From contig CAZMSM010000002.1 of the NCBI GenBank assembly GCA_964568955.1, positions 4,588 through 68,587 of the forward strand: 64,000 bases of DNA, read 5' to 3'. The notes below the pieces were generated by a model that saw nothing but the letters and a program-made list of their open reading frames with translations, was not told the origin of the DNA and did no database searches. The DNA is from UBA1447 sp964568955 (GTDB taxonomy: Bacteria; Bacillota; Clostridia; Oscillospirales; Acutalibacteraceae). A program made the translations under genes and the position numbers. Of the stretch, positions 15,215 through 24,342 are shown piece by piece (position 1 is the stretch's first letter; the number at the start of each line of letters is the position of its first letter).

Positions 15215-16342
15215 TTACTGCAGATTTACTGTTACCCGGCCTTTTACAATAACCGTTTTAATCCTTAAATACTCATCGACAATCAAAATATCGGCACGCT
15301 TGCCTTCTTTTAAGCTACCCGTAAAATTATCTGCGCCGATAACCTTTGCGGGGTTAATGGTAGAGGATTTGAGTGCCTGCTTAAAGGGTATGCCAAAGCT
15401 TATTAAATTGAGGAATTCACGATGCATGTTTGTTGTACTGCCGGCTAAATTCCCACAAGCGAGGGTTGCCTTACCGTTATGAACAAAGACCTTTTGACCC
15501 CCGAGCTCAAACTCACCATCGCCGCAACCGGTGGCGCACATCGCGTCACTGACGACCACGCTTCTGTCCTCACCCAAAAGCTTGAAGGCCATGCGTAATA
15601 TAGACGGGTAGGCATGCACGCCGTCACAAATCAGTTCTGCGGTTGATGTTGCGTTGTCAAACGCTGCAACCACCGCACCGGGTGCCCTGTGCCATATGGG
15701 TGGCATGGCACTGAACAAATGGGTAGCATGGGAAAACCCGTTTTTGTACCCCAGTTCAGCCGTTTCAAAATCGGCATCGGTGTGCGCTTGGGAAACGGTG
15801 CAATGTTGGGATGCTTGCCGCGCAAAATCGAAGGCACCCTCCACCTCCGGTGCCAAATCTACAAGACTGATTTTACAAATTGACCGGAGATGATTAAACT
15901 CTTCCATATCCGGCAAGCGGATATATTCGGCCGGCTGAGCGCCTTTTTGAGCAAGTGCTATAAAAGGCCCTTCCATATTAACGCCGTGCATATAGGCAGC
16001 CGTTTCCTTGCCCATAAAGTCAGCCGCCGCTTTGAACTGGGCAACAAGCCGGTCCTTTGGCAGGGTCATAGTAGCGGGGCAAAAGGATGTGACACCGTGT
16101 TTGGCGAGGAAAAGCGAGATTTTTTGAAGGGAATTGACACGCGCGTCTGCCATATCGGCCTTGTCACAGCCATGAATATGAATATCAATAAAACCGGGCA
16201 AAATGATACTGCCTGAAAGGTTTACAGTATCATCCCCGGTCAAATCCGCGCCGATCTCCGTAATGAGTCCATCTTCCACACGGATATCCGCTTTTTGCGG
16301 TTCAAAATCGTCATTATACACAGTCGCGTTTTTTAGCAGCAT
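15215..16342 (-). CDS. nagA: N-acetylglucosamine-6-phosphate deacetylase
   Basis: Amidohydrolase converting GlcNAc-6-phosphate to glucosamine-6-phosphate and acetate, 375 residues. The metal motif HxH is at 55-57 (DIHIHGCD), the catalytic-region glutamate in NMEGPFI, later metal/substrate histidines in AHTDAD and SHATHLFSAM, and the catalytic Asp in VVSDAM. All are in the usual spacing. The ATG lies three bases after the proS stop codon, so translation is probably coupled to proS. No nagB or GlcNAc transporter is in the window. Role in recycling cell-wall or host amino sugars is inference. Confidence 0.93.
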   Translation of the reverse strand: MLLKNATVYNDDFEPQKADIRVEDGLITEIGADLTGDDTVNLSGSIILPGFIDIHIHGCDKADMADARVNSLQKISLFLAKHGVTSFCPATMTLPKDRLVAQFKAAADFMGKETAAYMHGVNMEGPFIALAQKGAQPAEYIRLPDMEEFNHLRSICKISLVDLAPEVEGAFDFARQASQHCTVSQAHTDADFETAELGYKNGFSHATHLFSAMPPIWHRAPGAVVAAFDNATSTAELICDGVHAYPSILRMAFKLLGEDRSVVVSDAMCATGCGDGEFELGGQKVFVHNGKATLACGNLAGSTTNMHREFLNLISFGIPFKQALKSSTINPAKVIGADNFTGSLKEGKRADILIVDEYLRIKTVIVKGRVTVNLQ

Positions 16343-16345
16343 TTT

Positions 16346-17788
16346 TTAATAAGCCTTTCCCCAATACAGCATCTGTGACGCCGGCTCGCCGCAGCACACA
16401 CAGTTTTCGCTGATTTTTTCCTGGTCTTCGGGTATACAGCGTGATGTGACACCTGCCTCGTCCTTGAGCTTATCCTCACACGCCGAACTACCGCACCACA
16501 TGGCTTTAATAAAGCCGGGGCGAGTGGCGGCGTTTTGCTTGAGTTCTTCAAAAGTTTTGACGGAATAGGTCATTTCTTCCCGACGCGCAAGCGCTTTTTC
16601 ATAAAGCCCTTGATGCACCGCATCCAGCAGTTCTGGGATTTTTGTAGCAAGCTCGTCAAGCGAGACAAAGATTTTTTCTCTGTTATCACGACGCACAAGT
16701 ACACATTGGTTATTGGCTATATCCTTGGGCCCAATTTCTAAACGCAGTGGCACGCCCTTCATTTCATACTCCGCAAACTTCCAGCCGGCGGAGTTATCGG
16801 AATCGTCAATCTTTACACGGCAGAACTCGGAAAGCGACTTTGTAATAGCCTGCGCTTTTTCAAGCACGCCCTCTTTATGCATTGCAATAGGTAGAACGAC
16901 CACTTGAACGGGTGCTACCCGCGGGGGCATCACAAGACCGTTGTTATCGCCATGCGTCATGACTATCGCGCCGATGATACGGCTGGACATCCCCCAAGAT
17001 GTTTGGTGGGGGTACTGCAAGGTGTTGTCCCTATCGGTAAACTGAATGTCGAAGACTCTGCTAAAGCCGTCGCCGAAATAGTGGGTGGTTCCGCTTTGCA
17101 GTGCTTTGCCGTCGTGCATCATTGCTTCTATTGTATAGGTGGATTCCGCACCGGCGAATTTTTCATTGTCGGTCTTTTTGCCTTTGATGACGGGAATGGC
17201 CAGGCAGTTTTCCGCAAGGTCGGCGTAGACATCGAGCATCTTCTTGGTTTCCTCAATGGCTTCCTGTGCGGTTTCGTGCATGGTGTGCCCTTCCTGCCAG
17301 AAGAATTCCATCGTGCGCAGGAAGGGTCTTGTCGTTTTTTCCCACCGAACCACAGAGCACCACTGGTTGTACAGCTTGGGCAAATCCCTATAGGAATGAA
17401 TAATCTCGCTGTAATGGTCACAAAACAGGGTTTCGGAAGTGGGGCGTATGCACAGGCGCTCTTGCAACTTCTCGTCCCCGCCGTGCGTAACCCAGGCAAC
17501 TTCCGGCGCAAAGCCGGCAACATGATCTTTTTCCTTTTGCAAGAGGCTTTCCGGTATGAACAAAGGCATCATCACATTTTCGTGCCCTGTCGCTTTAAAC
17601 CTGCCGTCAAGCTCGTCGTGTATGTTTTCCCACAGTGCTGTGCCGTAAGGCCGCACGACCATACAACCACGCACCCCGGAATAGGACGCCAATTCCGCCT
17701 TCTTTACCACATCCGTATACCATTTTGCGAAATCTTCCTCCATCGAGGTAATATCTTCCACCATTTTCTTTTGCTCAGCCAAACTCAA
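16346..17788 (-). CDS. proS: Prolyl-tRNA synthetase, archaeal/eukaryotic type (ProS type 3)
   Basis: Charges tRNA-Pro; 480 residues. This is the short archaeal-like form, without the editing insertion of the E. coli enzyme and with an extra C-terminal zinc-binding domain. Class II motif 2 is in RWEKTTRPFLRTMEFFWQEG; CIRPTSETLF precedes it; TSWGMSSRIIGAIVMTHGD is the motif 3 region. C-terminal cysteines (CGSSACE, CIP, ENCVCCGE) fit a zinc site. Start is TTG 17788 after GGGAGG; TTG 17782 is also possible. It follows acpP by 23 bases and precedes nagA by three. This ProRS class occurs in a minority of bacteria, including some clostridia. Confidence 0.95.
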   Translation of the reverse strand: MSLAEQKKMVEDITSMEEDFAKWYTDVVKKAELASYSGVRGCMVVRPYGTALWENIHDELDGRFKATGHENVMMPLFIPESLLQKEKDHVAGFAPEVAWVTHGGDEKLQERLCIRPTSETLFCDHYSEIIHSYRDLPKLYNQWCSVVRWEKTTRPFLRTMEFFWQEGHTMHETAQEAIEETKKMLDVYADLAENCLAIPVIKGKKTDNEKFAGAESTYTIEAMMHDGKALQSGTTHYFGDGFSRVFDIQFTDRDNTLQYPHQTSWGMSSRIIGAIVMTHGDNNGLVMPPRVAPVQVVVLPIAMHKEGVLEKAQAITKSLSEFCRVKIDDSDNSAGWKFAEYEMKGVPLRLEIGPKDIANNQCVLVRRDNREKIFVSLDELATKIPELLDAVHQGLYEKALARREEMTYSVKTFEELKQNAATRPGFIKAMWCGSSACEDKLKDEAGVTSRCIPEDQEKISENCVCCGEPASQMLYWGKAY

Positions 17789-17811
17789 ACATCCTCCCGC
17801 ATATTGCGCAA

Positions 17812-18036
17812 TTAATTTTCTTCAATCAGTTTTACGATGTCCCCGACTGTTTTAATATTTTCAAGTTCTTCGTCGGGCACTTCAATATCAAAAGCATCCT
17901 CCAAGGACATTGCAAGGTCAACAAGATCTAGGCTATCTGCTTCAAAATCCTCCAGTATGAGGGAATCCATGGTTACTTGGTCAGCTTGCACGCCAAATTG
18001 CTCACAGATGATTTTTTGAACTTTTTCGAAAACCAT
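17812..18036 (-). CDS. acpP: Acyl carrier protein
   Basis: Carries growing acyl chains on a phosphopantetheine arm in fatty-acid synthesis; 74 residues, acidic, four-helix ACP. The attachment Ser35 lies in the DSL motif (FEADSLDLVDL), followed by FDIEVPDEE and VGDIVKLIEEN. Start is ATG 18036 with AAAAGGAG upstream; a longer frame reading upstream has no family support. It is first in acpP-proS-nagA under a consensus-like promoter. It is not next to other fab genes, which is unusual. Confidence 0.96.
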   Translation of the reverse strand: MVFEKVQKIICEQFGVQADQVTMDSLILEDFEADSLDLVDLAMSLEDAFDIEVPDEELENIKTVGDIVKLIEEN

Positions 18037-18124
18037 AAGTCCGCACTCCTTTTGTAATTTATGTTTTGATAATTTTCGCGGCACAAAACTTTATCTTCAC
18101 TTGTTCTGCACCTCTACAGTAAAG

Positions 18125-18153
18125 ATATTATGCAAATTGACGCTCTTTGTCAA
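18125..18153 (-). promoter_or_regulatory. Promoter of acpP-proS-nagA
   Basis: Minus strand: -35 TTGACA (18148-18153), 17-nt spacer, -10 TAATAT (18125-18130). The leader is about 80 bases. Confidence 0.75.
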
Positions 18154-18542
18154 GTTATAAGCAAAAATTGGCAAGGAATATGCGATTTTTTGTATTGTAC
18201 CCGCCTACAAAACATTCTGCAATCCCTGCTGTGTGAAATTGCGTAATGGATTGCATAATGATTTATTTCGCGATGTGAAATAAATCAACGTGTATAATTT
18301 CCGCACAATTTGTTGACCAAAAAGAACTATTAGCACAAATCTTGCGTAAAGGTTTTTGCCTTGCAACTGTGGAAAACTCTGTGGAAACTGTGCAAAACTA
18401 TGCTTTAGAGCCCATTTTTTTACAAAAAAGTAAAGATTTACGCTTTACAAGCGCCTCTTGATGCTAAATCGAGATTATACCGCTTGTGTATATCCATTTT
18501 GCATATGCATCTTTTTTTTGCAAGATAAAGTGCAGCTTAAAT
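18154..18542. other. AT-rich intergenic stretch without a gene
   Basis: Gene-free stretch between the acpP promoter and the DUF4838 terminator. It holds a 29-base inverted repeat (18259-18287), two close copies of CTGTGGAAA near 18367-18390, overlapping GTAAA/TTTAC inverted repeats near 18430-18450, and a lone TATAAT near 18293. No tRNA, riboswitch or coding frame is recognised. Confidence 0.6.
18259..18287. repeat. Inverted repeat with 11-bp perfect arms
   Basis: TGATTTATTTC (18259-18269), 7-base spacer, GAAATAAATCA (18277-18287). The spacing and symmetry suit a dimeric DNA-binding protein. There is no downstream T-run, so it is unlikely to be a terminator. Confidence 0.5.
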
Positions 18543-18583
18543 AAAACGTCCCCCGATTTTACAAAAACCGAAGGACGTTTTTT
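18543..18583. terminator. Terminator after the DUF4838 gene
   Basis: AAAACGTCC (18543-18551) pairs with GGACGTTTT (18573-18581), with further weak pairing inside. T-rich on both flanks, so probably bidirectional. It is 20 bases beyond the DUF4838 stop. Confidence 0.75.
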
Positions 18584-18604
18584 GATTATTGAATCAGGTA
18601 TGAA

Positions 18605-20491
18605 TTATCTCCAGGTGCTCGGTAGTGCGAAAAAATCAGGCGTGGTTGAAATCACAGAACCTTCACTACAGCGAACGATGCCATATTTTTGATAGTCTTT
18701 GTACAGTGCCTTGTTCGCGTCTCTCCATTTAACCGGGTTTTGCAAACGGGAAAATTCCGAAACCGTGTTGCAAGCTTTCCAGTAACGCCAGGCCAGTTCC
18801 GACATTTTAACATTCTTAAGATAGGTCTCATTTCCGGCAAGCTGTGCGGCTTTGTCCCAAAGCTCGTTGCAATACTCAATTTCGTTGCCGGTTAACTTGA
18901 ACACGCCTTTGCTCTTCATGTCCGACCAAATCGCCATATGTCTGTTGCCAACACCGGCATGTTTTACCGTCATATCAATGTATTCACGGACATACTGCCA
19001 GCCTTCGCCATAATACGCACGTAAAAAATCGTTCATGGTCGCATCATAGTCCAAGTAGGGGTCCCACAACAATTTGCAAAGCAGGTAGGCGCGCAGTTCT
19101 GCAAATTCGGCATTGCTTTGCGACGCCATATAGTTGCCTTCTTCGTAGATGCCTTTTACATTGTTTTCGGCAAAAAACTGCATATTGGCCTGCATCACGC
19201 CAAAGTTGTTGAAGGGGCCGATAAAATGACCGTAATTTGTCGTGTAATCCCAGATATAAATTCTGTTGCAAATCTTCTTCCAATCCGTCAGGTCCTTATG
19301 AAAACTAACGTTGTCCGCACAGCTGTCATCATCTAGCGCATGTGCAAAGCAACATTCGATGGAACACAGGCGCACAATCACATTCTCTCTTGGGACAACA
19401 TGCAGCGGCGGCTTGCGGGTGTATTGGTAGGCAAAGGTGTCAATCGCTACATTGGGGTAATCATCTTTTATGGCATCCGCCACGGCATTGACAAAATGAA
19501 TCATTGTGCCCGAATGGGAGCCCTCGTGTTCATCCAGTGCCTTGCAGTTATCGCAAACGCAATAATTTTGATTGTCGTGCTGGGTTAATGAGACGATTTG
19601 AGCGTCGGGGTTTGCGGCCAGAATATCCCGCACTTCTTCAATAACAATCCTGAGTGTGTCCGGATTGGTCAAGCACAGCTGGTTGGGCGAGCGTACACCC
19701 GTTTTTACCCCAAGCGCATAGTATTCGGGGTAGGCGTCAAAATATCGTTCCGGCGGCATAATCAGGGTCGTTAATGTGTGTGCAAAACCATAAGCATAGC
19801 CCATATTCCCGCCCTGGGCCGGGGACAACTGTCGATATATGTTGCCGTTTTGCCGGTTGGCGATGCTGTAGGTTTTATCCCTGGGGCTTATCCAGTCGGT
19901 CTCGCGGTACTCAAAGTAAGGCTTTTGGTTGATGTCAATAGCAACGGGTATCTTGAGGTCATCCAGGTGAGGAATTTCAATAAGTGTTGAGGTATACCAG
20001 TGGCAACCGAGGACTTCTTCCAAAAAGGCATAGACACCATAGAGGGTTCCACGCTTTTCTCCCCCGGCAATAACGAGCTTTTGCCCGACGGTTTTTACCA
20101 TGAGCCCCTCATCGCCAAGCGCGGCCCTGTCAACCGTGTATTCACCGCCTATTTCCCTATTGGTTTTGCCAATAATTATTTCCTTGTCCTTGGCAGCGGT
20201 TGCATCTGTAACAAGCGGCAATGTTACACCGCAGATTTGTGTGATGTGGCTCTGCAAGGTTTGCGCGGCATTCAATTCGGACGCCCCACATTCGGCGCCA
20301 CGGACAATCACATAATCGCTTGAATTGTTTTGAGTGATGTACATCGTTTCCACCTCCACCGGTACAATAATATCCGGCCCGGGTTCAAAAGGTTTGAGTT
20401 GGGGATTAAAAATATTGCCGATAAACATCACCATGCTTACCAACAGGGCGAAAACAGCCTTGGCAAATCGCAAGTTCGGAGAAAAATTCAT
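18605..20491 (-). CDS. Secreted or membrane-anchored DUF4838 protein, alpha-glucuronidase-like
   Basis: A 628-residue protein starting at ATG 20491 after GAAAGGTGTG. Residues 1-30 are basic then hydrophobic (FAKAVFALLVSMVMFIGNIF), a signal peptide or anchor. The next ~150 residues resemble the N-terminal domain of GH20/GH67 enzymes (EIIIGKTNRE, then GEKRGTLYGVYAFLEEVLGC). DUF4838 follows, a GH-like barrel, with SLTQHDNQNYCVCDNCKALD and YIWDYTTNYGHFIGPFNNFG. DUF4838 proteins are associated with polysaccharide breakdown but the reaction is not settled. The gene stands alone, with its own promoter and terminator. Extracytoplasmic glycan processing is inference. Confidence 0.75.
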   Translation of the reverse strand: MNFSPNLRFAKAVFALLVSMVMFIGNIFNPQLKPFEPGPDIIVPVEVETMYITQNNSSDYVIVRGAECGASELNAAQTLQSHITQICGVTLPLVTDATAAKDKEIIIGKTNREIGGEYTVDRAALGDEGLMVKTVGQKLVIAGGEKRGTLYGVYAFLEEVLGCHWYTSTLIEIPHLDDLKIPVAIDINQKPYFEYRETDWISPRDKTYSIANRQNGNIYRQLSPAQGGNMGYAYGFAHTLTTLIMPPERYFDAYPEYYALGVKTGVRSPNQLCLTNPDTLRIVIEEVRDILAANPDAQIVSLTQHDNQNYCVCDNCKALDEHEGSHSGTMIHFVNAVADAIKDDYPNVAIDTFAYQYTRKPPLHVVPRENVIVRLCSIECCFAHALDDDSCADNVSFHKDLTDWKKICNRIYIWDYTTNYGHFIGPFNNFGVMQANMQFFAENNVKGIYEEGNYMASQSNAEFAELRAYLLCKLLWDPYLDYDATMNDFLRAYYGEGWQYVREYIDMTVKHAGVGNRHMAIWSDMKSKGVFKLTGNEIEYCNELWDKAAQLAGNETYLKNVKMSELAWRYWKACNTVSEFSRLQNPVKWRDANKALYKDYQKYGIVRCSEGSVISTTPDFFALPSTWR

Positions 20492-20570
20492 ACAGTCACA
20501 CCTTTCAACATCAATTAGCAGGCAAATGTACAGGTTACTGCCGCGGCAACCTACCGTCCTACTCCACATA

Positions 20571-20598
20571 AGAATAGCACAATACTTTTATAAATCAA
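20571..20598 (-). promoter_or_regulatory. Promoter of the DUF4838 gene, with a palindrome downstream
   Basis: Minus strand: -35 TTGATT (20593-20598), 16-nt spacer, -10 TATTCT (20571-20576). The 10-base palindrome TGCCGCGGCA (20539-20548) lies in the leader and could be an operator. Confidence 0.45.
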
Positions 20599-20607
20599 TA
20601 GCTCCAT

Positions 20608-20636
20608 AAAAAAAACACACCTTTCGGCGTGCTTTT
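20608..20636 (-). terminator. Intrinsic terminator of eno
   Basis: On the minus strand, CACGCC-GAAA-GGTGTG followed by eight Ts. The GAAA tetraloop is typical of stable hairpins. It lies 37 bases beyond the eno stop. Confidence 0.9.
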
Positions 20637-20672
20637 TTAGTAATATTTTGGTTGTGTTGCCTCAAGGAAGGA

Positions 20673-21971
20673 TTATTTTTGCACAGAGCTGAAAACTGCA
20701 CGACCCTTGTACAAGGCACGGTCTCCGAGTTCTTCTTCTATGCGCAGCAAACGGTTATATTTAGCGACACGCTCACTTCTTGAAGGTGCGCCCGTTTTAA
20801 TCTGACCTGTGTTGACCGCAACGGCAAGGTCTGCAATGGTCGTATCCTCAGTTTCACCCGAGCGGTGAGACATAACAGCCGTTAGACCTGCATCATGGGC
20901 CATGCGAACCGCTTCAAGCGTTTCGGTCAGGCTGCCGATTTGGTTGACTTTAATCAGGATGGAGTTGGAAACACCGAGCTCGATACCTTTTTTAAGGCGC
21001 GCGGGGTTGGTAACAAATAAGTCGTCGCCGACCAACTGTACCTTTTTACCGATTCTTTTGGTAAGCACTTCCCAGCCCGACCAGTCTTCTTCCCCTAGGG
21101 CATCTTCTAAGGATATGATAGGATAGGTGTCTGCCAAGCGCTCCCAATAGTCAACGAGTTCAAGCATGGTCATTTTCAGTTGCTTTTTGGGCCACAAGTA
21201 GCTGCCGTCCGGCTGTACCCACTCGCTCGCCGCGGCATCAATAGCCAGTAAAAAGTCACTGCCGGGTTTGTATCCTGCCGCTTCAATCGCTTGCAGAATG
21301 GCTTTTATCGCGTCTTCGTCGTCTTTCAGGTTGGGTGCAAAACCGCCTTCATCGCCGACCGCTGTCGCAAGCCCCTTGCTATGAAGTTCATCCTTCAAGC
21401 AATGAAAAACTTCCGCACACCAGCGGAGCCCTTCGGAAAAGCTCTTTGCGCCCACGGGCATAATCATAAACTCTTGAATATCCACGTTATTGGATGCATG
21501 CTCTCCACCGTTGAGAACGTTCATCATCGGTACCGGCAGCTCACGTGCCTCTTCACCACCGACATAGCGGTAAAGCGGGGTATTTGTCGCAGCGGCGGCA
21601 GCCTTTGCGCAAGCGAGCGAAACGGAAAGTATCGCATTCGCGCCAAGGTTTGATTTGCCCGGCGTACCGTCCAAGTCAATCATCATTTTGTCAATCGCGC
21701 TTTGATCGCCGGCATCTTTGCCTTTTAAAAGATTGCTGATGTGCGTGTTGACGTTTTCAACCGCTTTAAGCACACCTTTGCCGCCGTAACGTGCTTTGTC
21801 CCCGTCGCGCAGCTCGAGTGCTTCGAACGTGCCCGTTGAGGCACCGGATGGCACTGCAGCAAGGCCCTTCGCGCCACCCGCGAGTACCACCTCTGCTTCA
21901 AGTGTCGGCCAACCGCGCGAGTCCAAAATTTCACGCGCATGGATAGATTCGATCGCCATTGATTTTGGCAT
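20673..21971 (-). CDS. eno: Enolase
   Basis: Glycolytic enzyme interconverting 2-phosphoglycerate and PEP; 432 residues, standard length. The N-terminal segment is IESIHAREILDSRGWPTLE. The SGASTGTFEALELRD loop carries substrate contacts. Mg ligands are in LLAIDAAASE, SLEDAL and LVGDDLF, and LIKVNQIGSLTETLEA is the enolase signature with the catalytic Lys. Start ATG follows AAGGAG. It is a single-gene unit with its own promoter and terminator. Together with pckG next door it forms a PEP-node pair on the same strand. Confidence 0.99.
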   Translation of the reverse strand: MPKSMAIESIHAREILDSRGWPTLEAEVVLAGGAKGLAAVPSGASTGTFEALELRDGDKARYGGKGVLKAVENVNTHISNLLKGKDAGDQSAIDKMMIDLDGTPGKSNLGANAILSVSLACAKAAAAATNTPLYRYVGGEEARELPVPMMNVLNGGEHASNNVDIQEFMIMPVGAKSFSEGLRWCAEVFHCLKDELHSKGLATAVGDEGGFAPNLKDDEDAIKAILQAIEAAGYKPGSDFLLAIDAAASEWVQPDGSYLWPKKQLKMTMLELVDYWERLADTYPIISLEDALGEEDWSGWEVLTKRIGKKVQLVGDDLFVTNPARLKKGIELGVSNSILIKVNQIGSLTETLEAVRMAHDAGLTAVMSHRSGETEDTTIADLAVAVNTGQIKTGAPSRSERVAKYNRLLRIEEELGDRALYKGRAVFSSVQK

Positions 21972-22024
21972 CTGTCACCACTCCTTTAAATATATGTTTT
22001 TTATGGATAATTTTACTGTGTTTT

Positions 22025-22053
22025 ATTATACACCCAATGCCGCTGTCGGGCAA
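22025..22053 (-). promoter_or_regulatory. Promoter of eno
   Basis: Minus strand: -35 TTGCCC (22048-22053), 17-nt spacer, -10 TATAAT (22025-22030). Confidence 0.7.
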
Positions 22054-22057
22054 GTTT

Positions 22058-22094
22058 TTCCTCCCCGATGGCACGAAAGCCTTGCGGGGAGGAA
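22058..22094. other. Hairpin next to the eno promoter
   Basis: TTCCTCCCC (22058-22066) pairs with GGGGAGGAA (22086-22094). It lies in the pckG-eno intergenic region, immediately upstream of the eno -35. A T-rich run follows only on the plus strand, so it does not look like a pckG terminator. Confidence 0.5.
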
Positions 22095-22187
22095 TTTGTT
22101 TTTCAGTTTAACAAGCGTGTCGGGCAAAGCCTTGGAAGCTTGTCAAGTTTTGATGACTCTCCCCGTCGGGCGGATAATGCGGATAAT

Positions 22188-24086
22188 TTAGTTTTTATAG
22201 TCGCCCGGCTTGATCTCATCGCCGAATTTTTCACGGGCTTGCTCGATTTTCGCAATCGTGGCATCCCAGTAGTCATATATTTCCTGTGGGGTGTTGGCAT
22301 CCATTTCGGCATAGTAGGCCTTGGTTCTTTGGAGTTTTTCGATCCATTTTGTGCAACGGAAGGTGAAAAGGTAGTTATAGTCCTCTTCGGAAAAATCTTC
22401 GCCCAGGTATTTTTCAAACAACACCGTCAAATCTTTGTACATCGGGATTTTACCCGTGGGTGTGTTGTAAGCGTCGTATTCGCCATGAATTCTGCCTTCG
22501 GCCCAGTGGAGCCATACACGTTTGGCAAGCTTACTGGTCATGAACTTGCCGTTGGGTCCACGCATAAAGTAGTTGTTGCTGAATATTTTGGGCGTTTCCT
22601 TAACCCCTTCGCCAAACTTAATATTGTTCATCGTGTACTCACCCAAGGGGTAAGAAATAAAGTCCATATTAGCCATTGGGCTGGGGTCACGCACGCCTTC
22701 GGCGCCGAGAGTAGCACTGGTGGTTTCGGACTCAAGCGTTGCGGCTTTGAGCAGAATGCCATCTTTCCAGTTTGGGGACTCTTCTACAGGAACCGTGATG
22801 TCGCTGTCCCTGCCGCCATACAAAACGCCTTCAATCTTAACGCCGTCTTTTGCTTCAAAGCCTGCTTTGTCAAGGTTGTCAAGGTAATCCAAGCGCATGG
22901 TGTAGCGAGCGTTGCCGTGGGCTATACCTACTTCTTTACCCTTTGCGTCCTTTACGCCTTTGGTCCAGTCGCCAAAGTGGTTGCGGCCTTGTGTCGGTGT
23001 TTCCACACCCATGCCAAGCCAATAAGGCTTGTTGTCGGGGCCTTTTAAAACATTGGAAAATATGATTTCTTGGTTCTTCATCAAGTTATCAAAAATAAGC
23101 GGGTCATCCTCTGCATTGACATCTTGAATAATGCCGAACATGCCAAACTCCACATTAACAGCGCGAAATTCGCCGTTTATGTTGCGTAAATATGCAATAT
23201 CGTCGCCGACAATCTTTTCGCCCGGTATCATAGCGGTTGAGGTCTTGCCGCAAGCGGAAGGATAGGCGCCGCTGAAATAGGTCATTCTGCCCTTTTCTTC
23301 ATCTACGGCGGCCATGATGAACATGTGCTCGCACAGCCAGCCTTCTTGACCGGACTTATTAATGGCAAGGCGCATGGAATGTTTCTTCAATCCGACAGAG
23401 TTGCCTGCATATTGATTGTTCATGGAATACACGACGTTGTTTTGTGTGTCCATGTAAATTCTTCTTTTATTTAGGTTGACGGTGTTGCCGTTTTCATCCA
23501 ACTCACCGGCTGAATGGATAAAGCGGAAGAAGTCGTCCTTTTCGTCTTGCTTCATCTTTAAGAAATGTGTGTAAGCAGAGCGGTACAAAATGAATTCGGA
23601 GTGCGCAACATACCAACTGTCGGTAAACTGCACGCAGGGAATGGTAAAAGGGCTCTCCGTCGGGCCTTCGGAGAAAAACTGCACGACTGCAGGTTTGCCC
23701 TTCATGATGCCTTTGGCAATGCCCATAATTTCATTGTAACCCTCTTCATATTCGATGGCGTTGAGGGCCTCCATTTTATCCAAGTTCTCTTTGTAAGCCA
23801 TAAAGCGGGTACCGTCTTTATCGCGCGCTTGGTCGGCATAAGAATCCCAGTGAATGGTATGCTTTTCTTCGTGCAACAAATGCTCTTCGCCAAGCTTCAA
23901 CGCTTGATCGCGAACATACTGAACATCCGCTTCACTGTCATTGCAAACATAGACGGACGTGGGGTCGCAGTGTTCGACAAAAGAGCCGATAAACTCCATC
24001 ACTTTTGGGTTGTTGAGTGCTGTAAGCCTTTTAAAGCTTTCCTCGCTCATGCGAGCTTTCAGAATTTCTTCATACTTCGTAACCAT
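22188..24086 (-). CDS. pckG: Phosphoenolpyruvate carboxykinase (GTP)
   Basis: Interconverts oxaloacetate plus GTP with PEP, CO2 and GDP; 632 residues, typical of the GTP class, not the ATP class. The kinase-1a loop is YPSACGKTS (usual FPSACGKTN), with the reactive Cys kept. Upstream is RLAINKSGQEGWLCEHMFI; metal/substrate residues follow in EKIVGDDIAY. The C-terminus contains an extended F...WIEKLQRT segment. In fermentative anaerobes the enzyme usually works in the carboxylating direction to make oxaloacetate (established for such organisms; inferred here). ATG follows AAGGAG. A 19-base inverted repeat (TGATTAA...TTAATCA, 24101-24119) lies just upstream. Confidence 0.97.
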   Translation of the reverse strand: MVTKYEEILKARMSEESFKRLTALNNPKVMEFIGSFVEHCDPTSVYVCNDSEADVQYVRDQALKLGEEHLLHEEKHTIHWDSYADQARDKDGTRFMAYKENLDKMEALNAIEYEEGYNEIMGIAKGIMKGKPAVVQFFSEGPTESPFTIPCVQFTDSWYVAHSEFILYRSAYTHFLKMKQDEKDDFFRFIHSAGELDENGNTVNLNKRRIYMDTQNNVVYSMNNQYAGNSVGLKKHSMRLAINKSGQEGWLCEHMFIMAAVDEEKGRMTYFSGAYPSACGKTSTAMIPGEKIVGDDIAYLRNINGEFRAVNVEFGMFGIIQDVNAEDDPLIFDNLMKNQEIIFSNVLKGPDNKPYWLGMGVETPTQGRNHFGDWTKGVKDAKGKEVGIAHGNARYTMRLDYLDNLDKAGFEAKDGVKIEGVLYGGRDSDITVPVEESPNWKDGILLKAATLESETTSATLGAEGVRDPSPMANMDFISYPLGEYTMNNIKFGEGVKETPKIFSNNYFMRGPNGKFMTSKLAKRVWLHWAEGRIHGEYDAYNTPTGKIPMYKDLTVLFEKYLGEDFSEEDYNYLFTFRCTKWIEKLQRTKAYYAEMDANTPQEIYDYWDATIAKIEQAREKFGDEIKPGDYKN

Positions 24087-24342
24087 GTTTTCTCCTTATG
24101 TGATTAATTTATTTAATCAAGCGTATCTTAAAATGAAAGCTTGAAAATATACAACCTTGCGTGCGGAATCTTATTTCCCAATAAAAATGCAACTTCTTCC
24201 TCATGTTGCTTTGAATTATAACCGATTTTGCTCTTTTTTACAATTGCCAATATGTAAACTTTTAGCATTATTATTTGATATTTTCGGTAAAAATGAATAA
24301 GCCTGAGTCCAATCTTGCAAAATTTGTCCGATTTTACAGTTT

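Noticed and set aside
16904..17815. A 303-residue open frame on the plus strand
   Set aside because: Antisense to proS; no domain, promoter or Shine-Dalgarno supports it.
18360..18400. CTGTGGAAA repeats resembling DnaA boxes, possible replication origin
   Set aside because: Each differs from TGTGGATAA, spacing is irregular, and no dnaA, dnaN or AT-rich unwinding region lies nearby.
22068..23048. A 326-residue open frame on the plus strand
   Set aside because: Antisense to pckG, whose P-loop and length are certain; codon-bias shadow.
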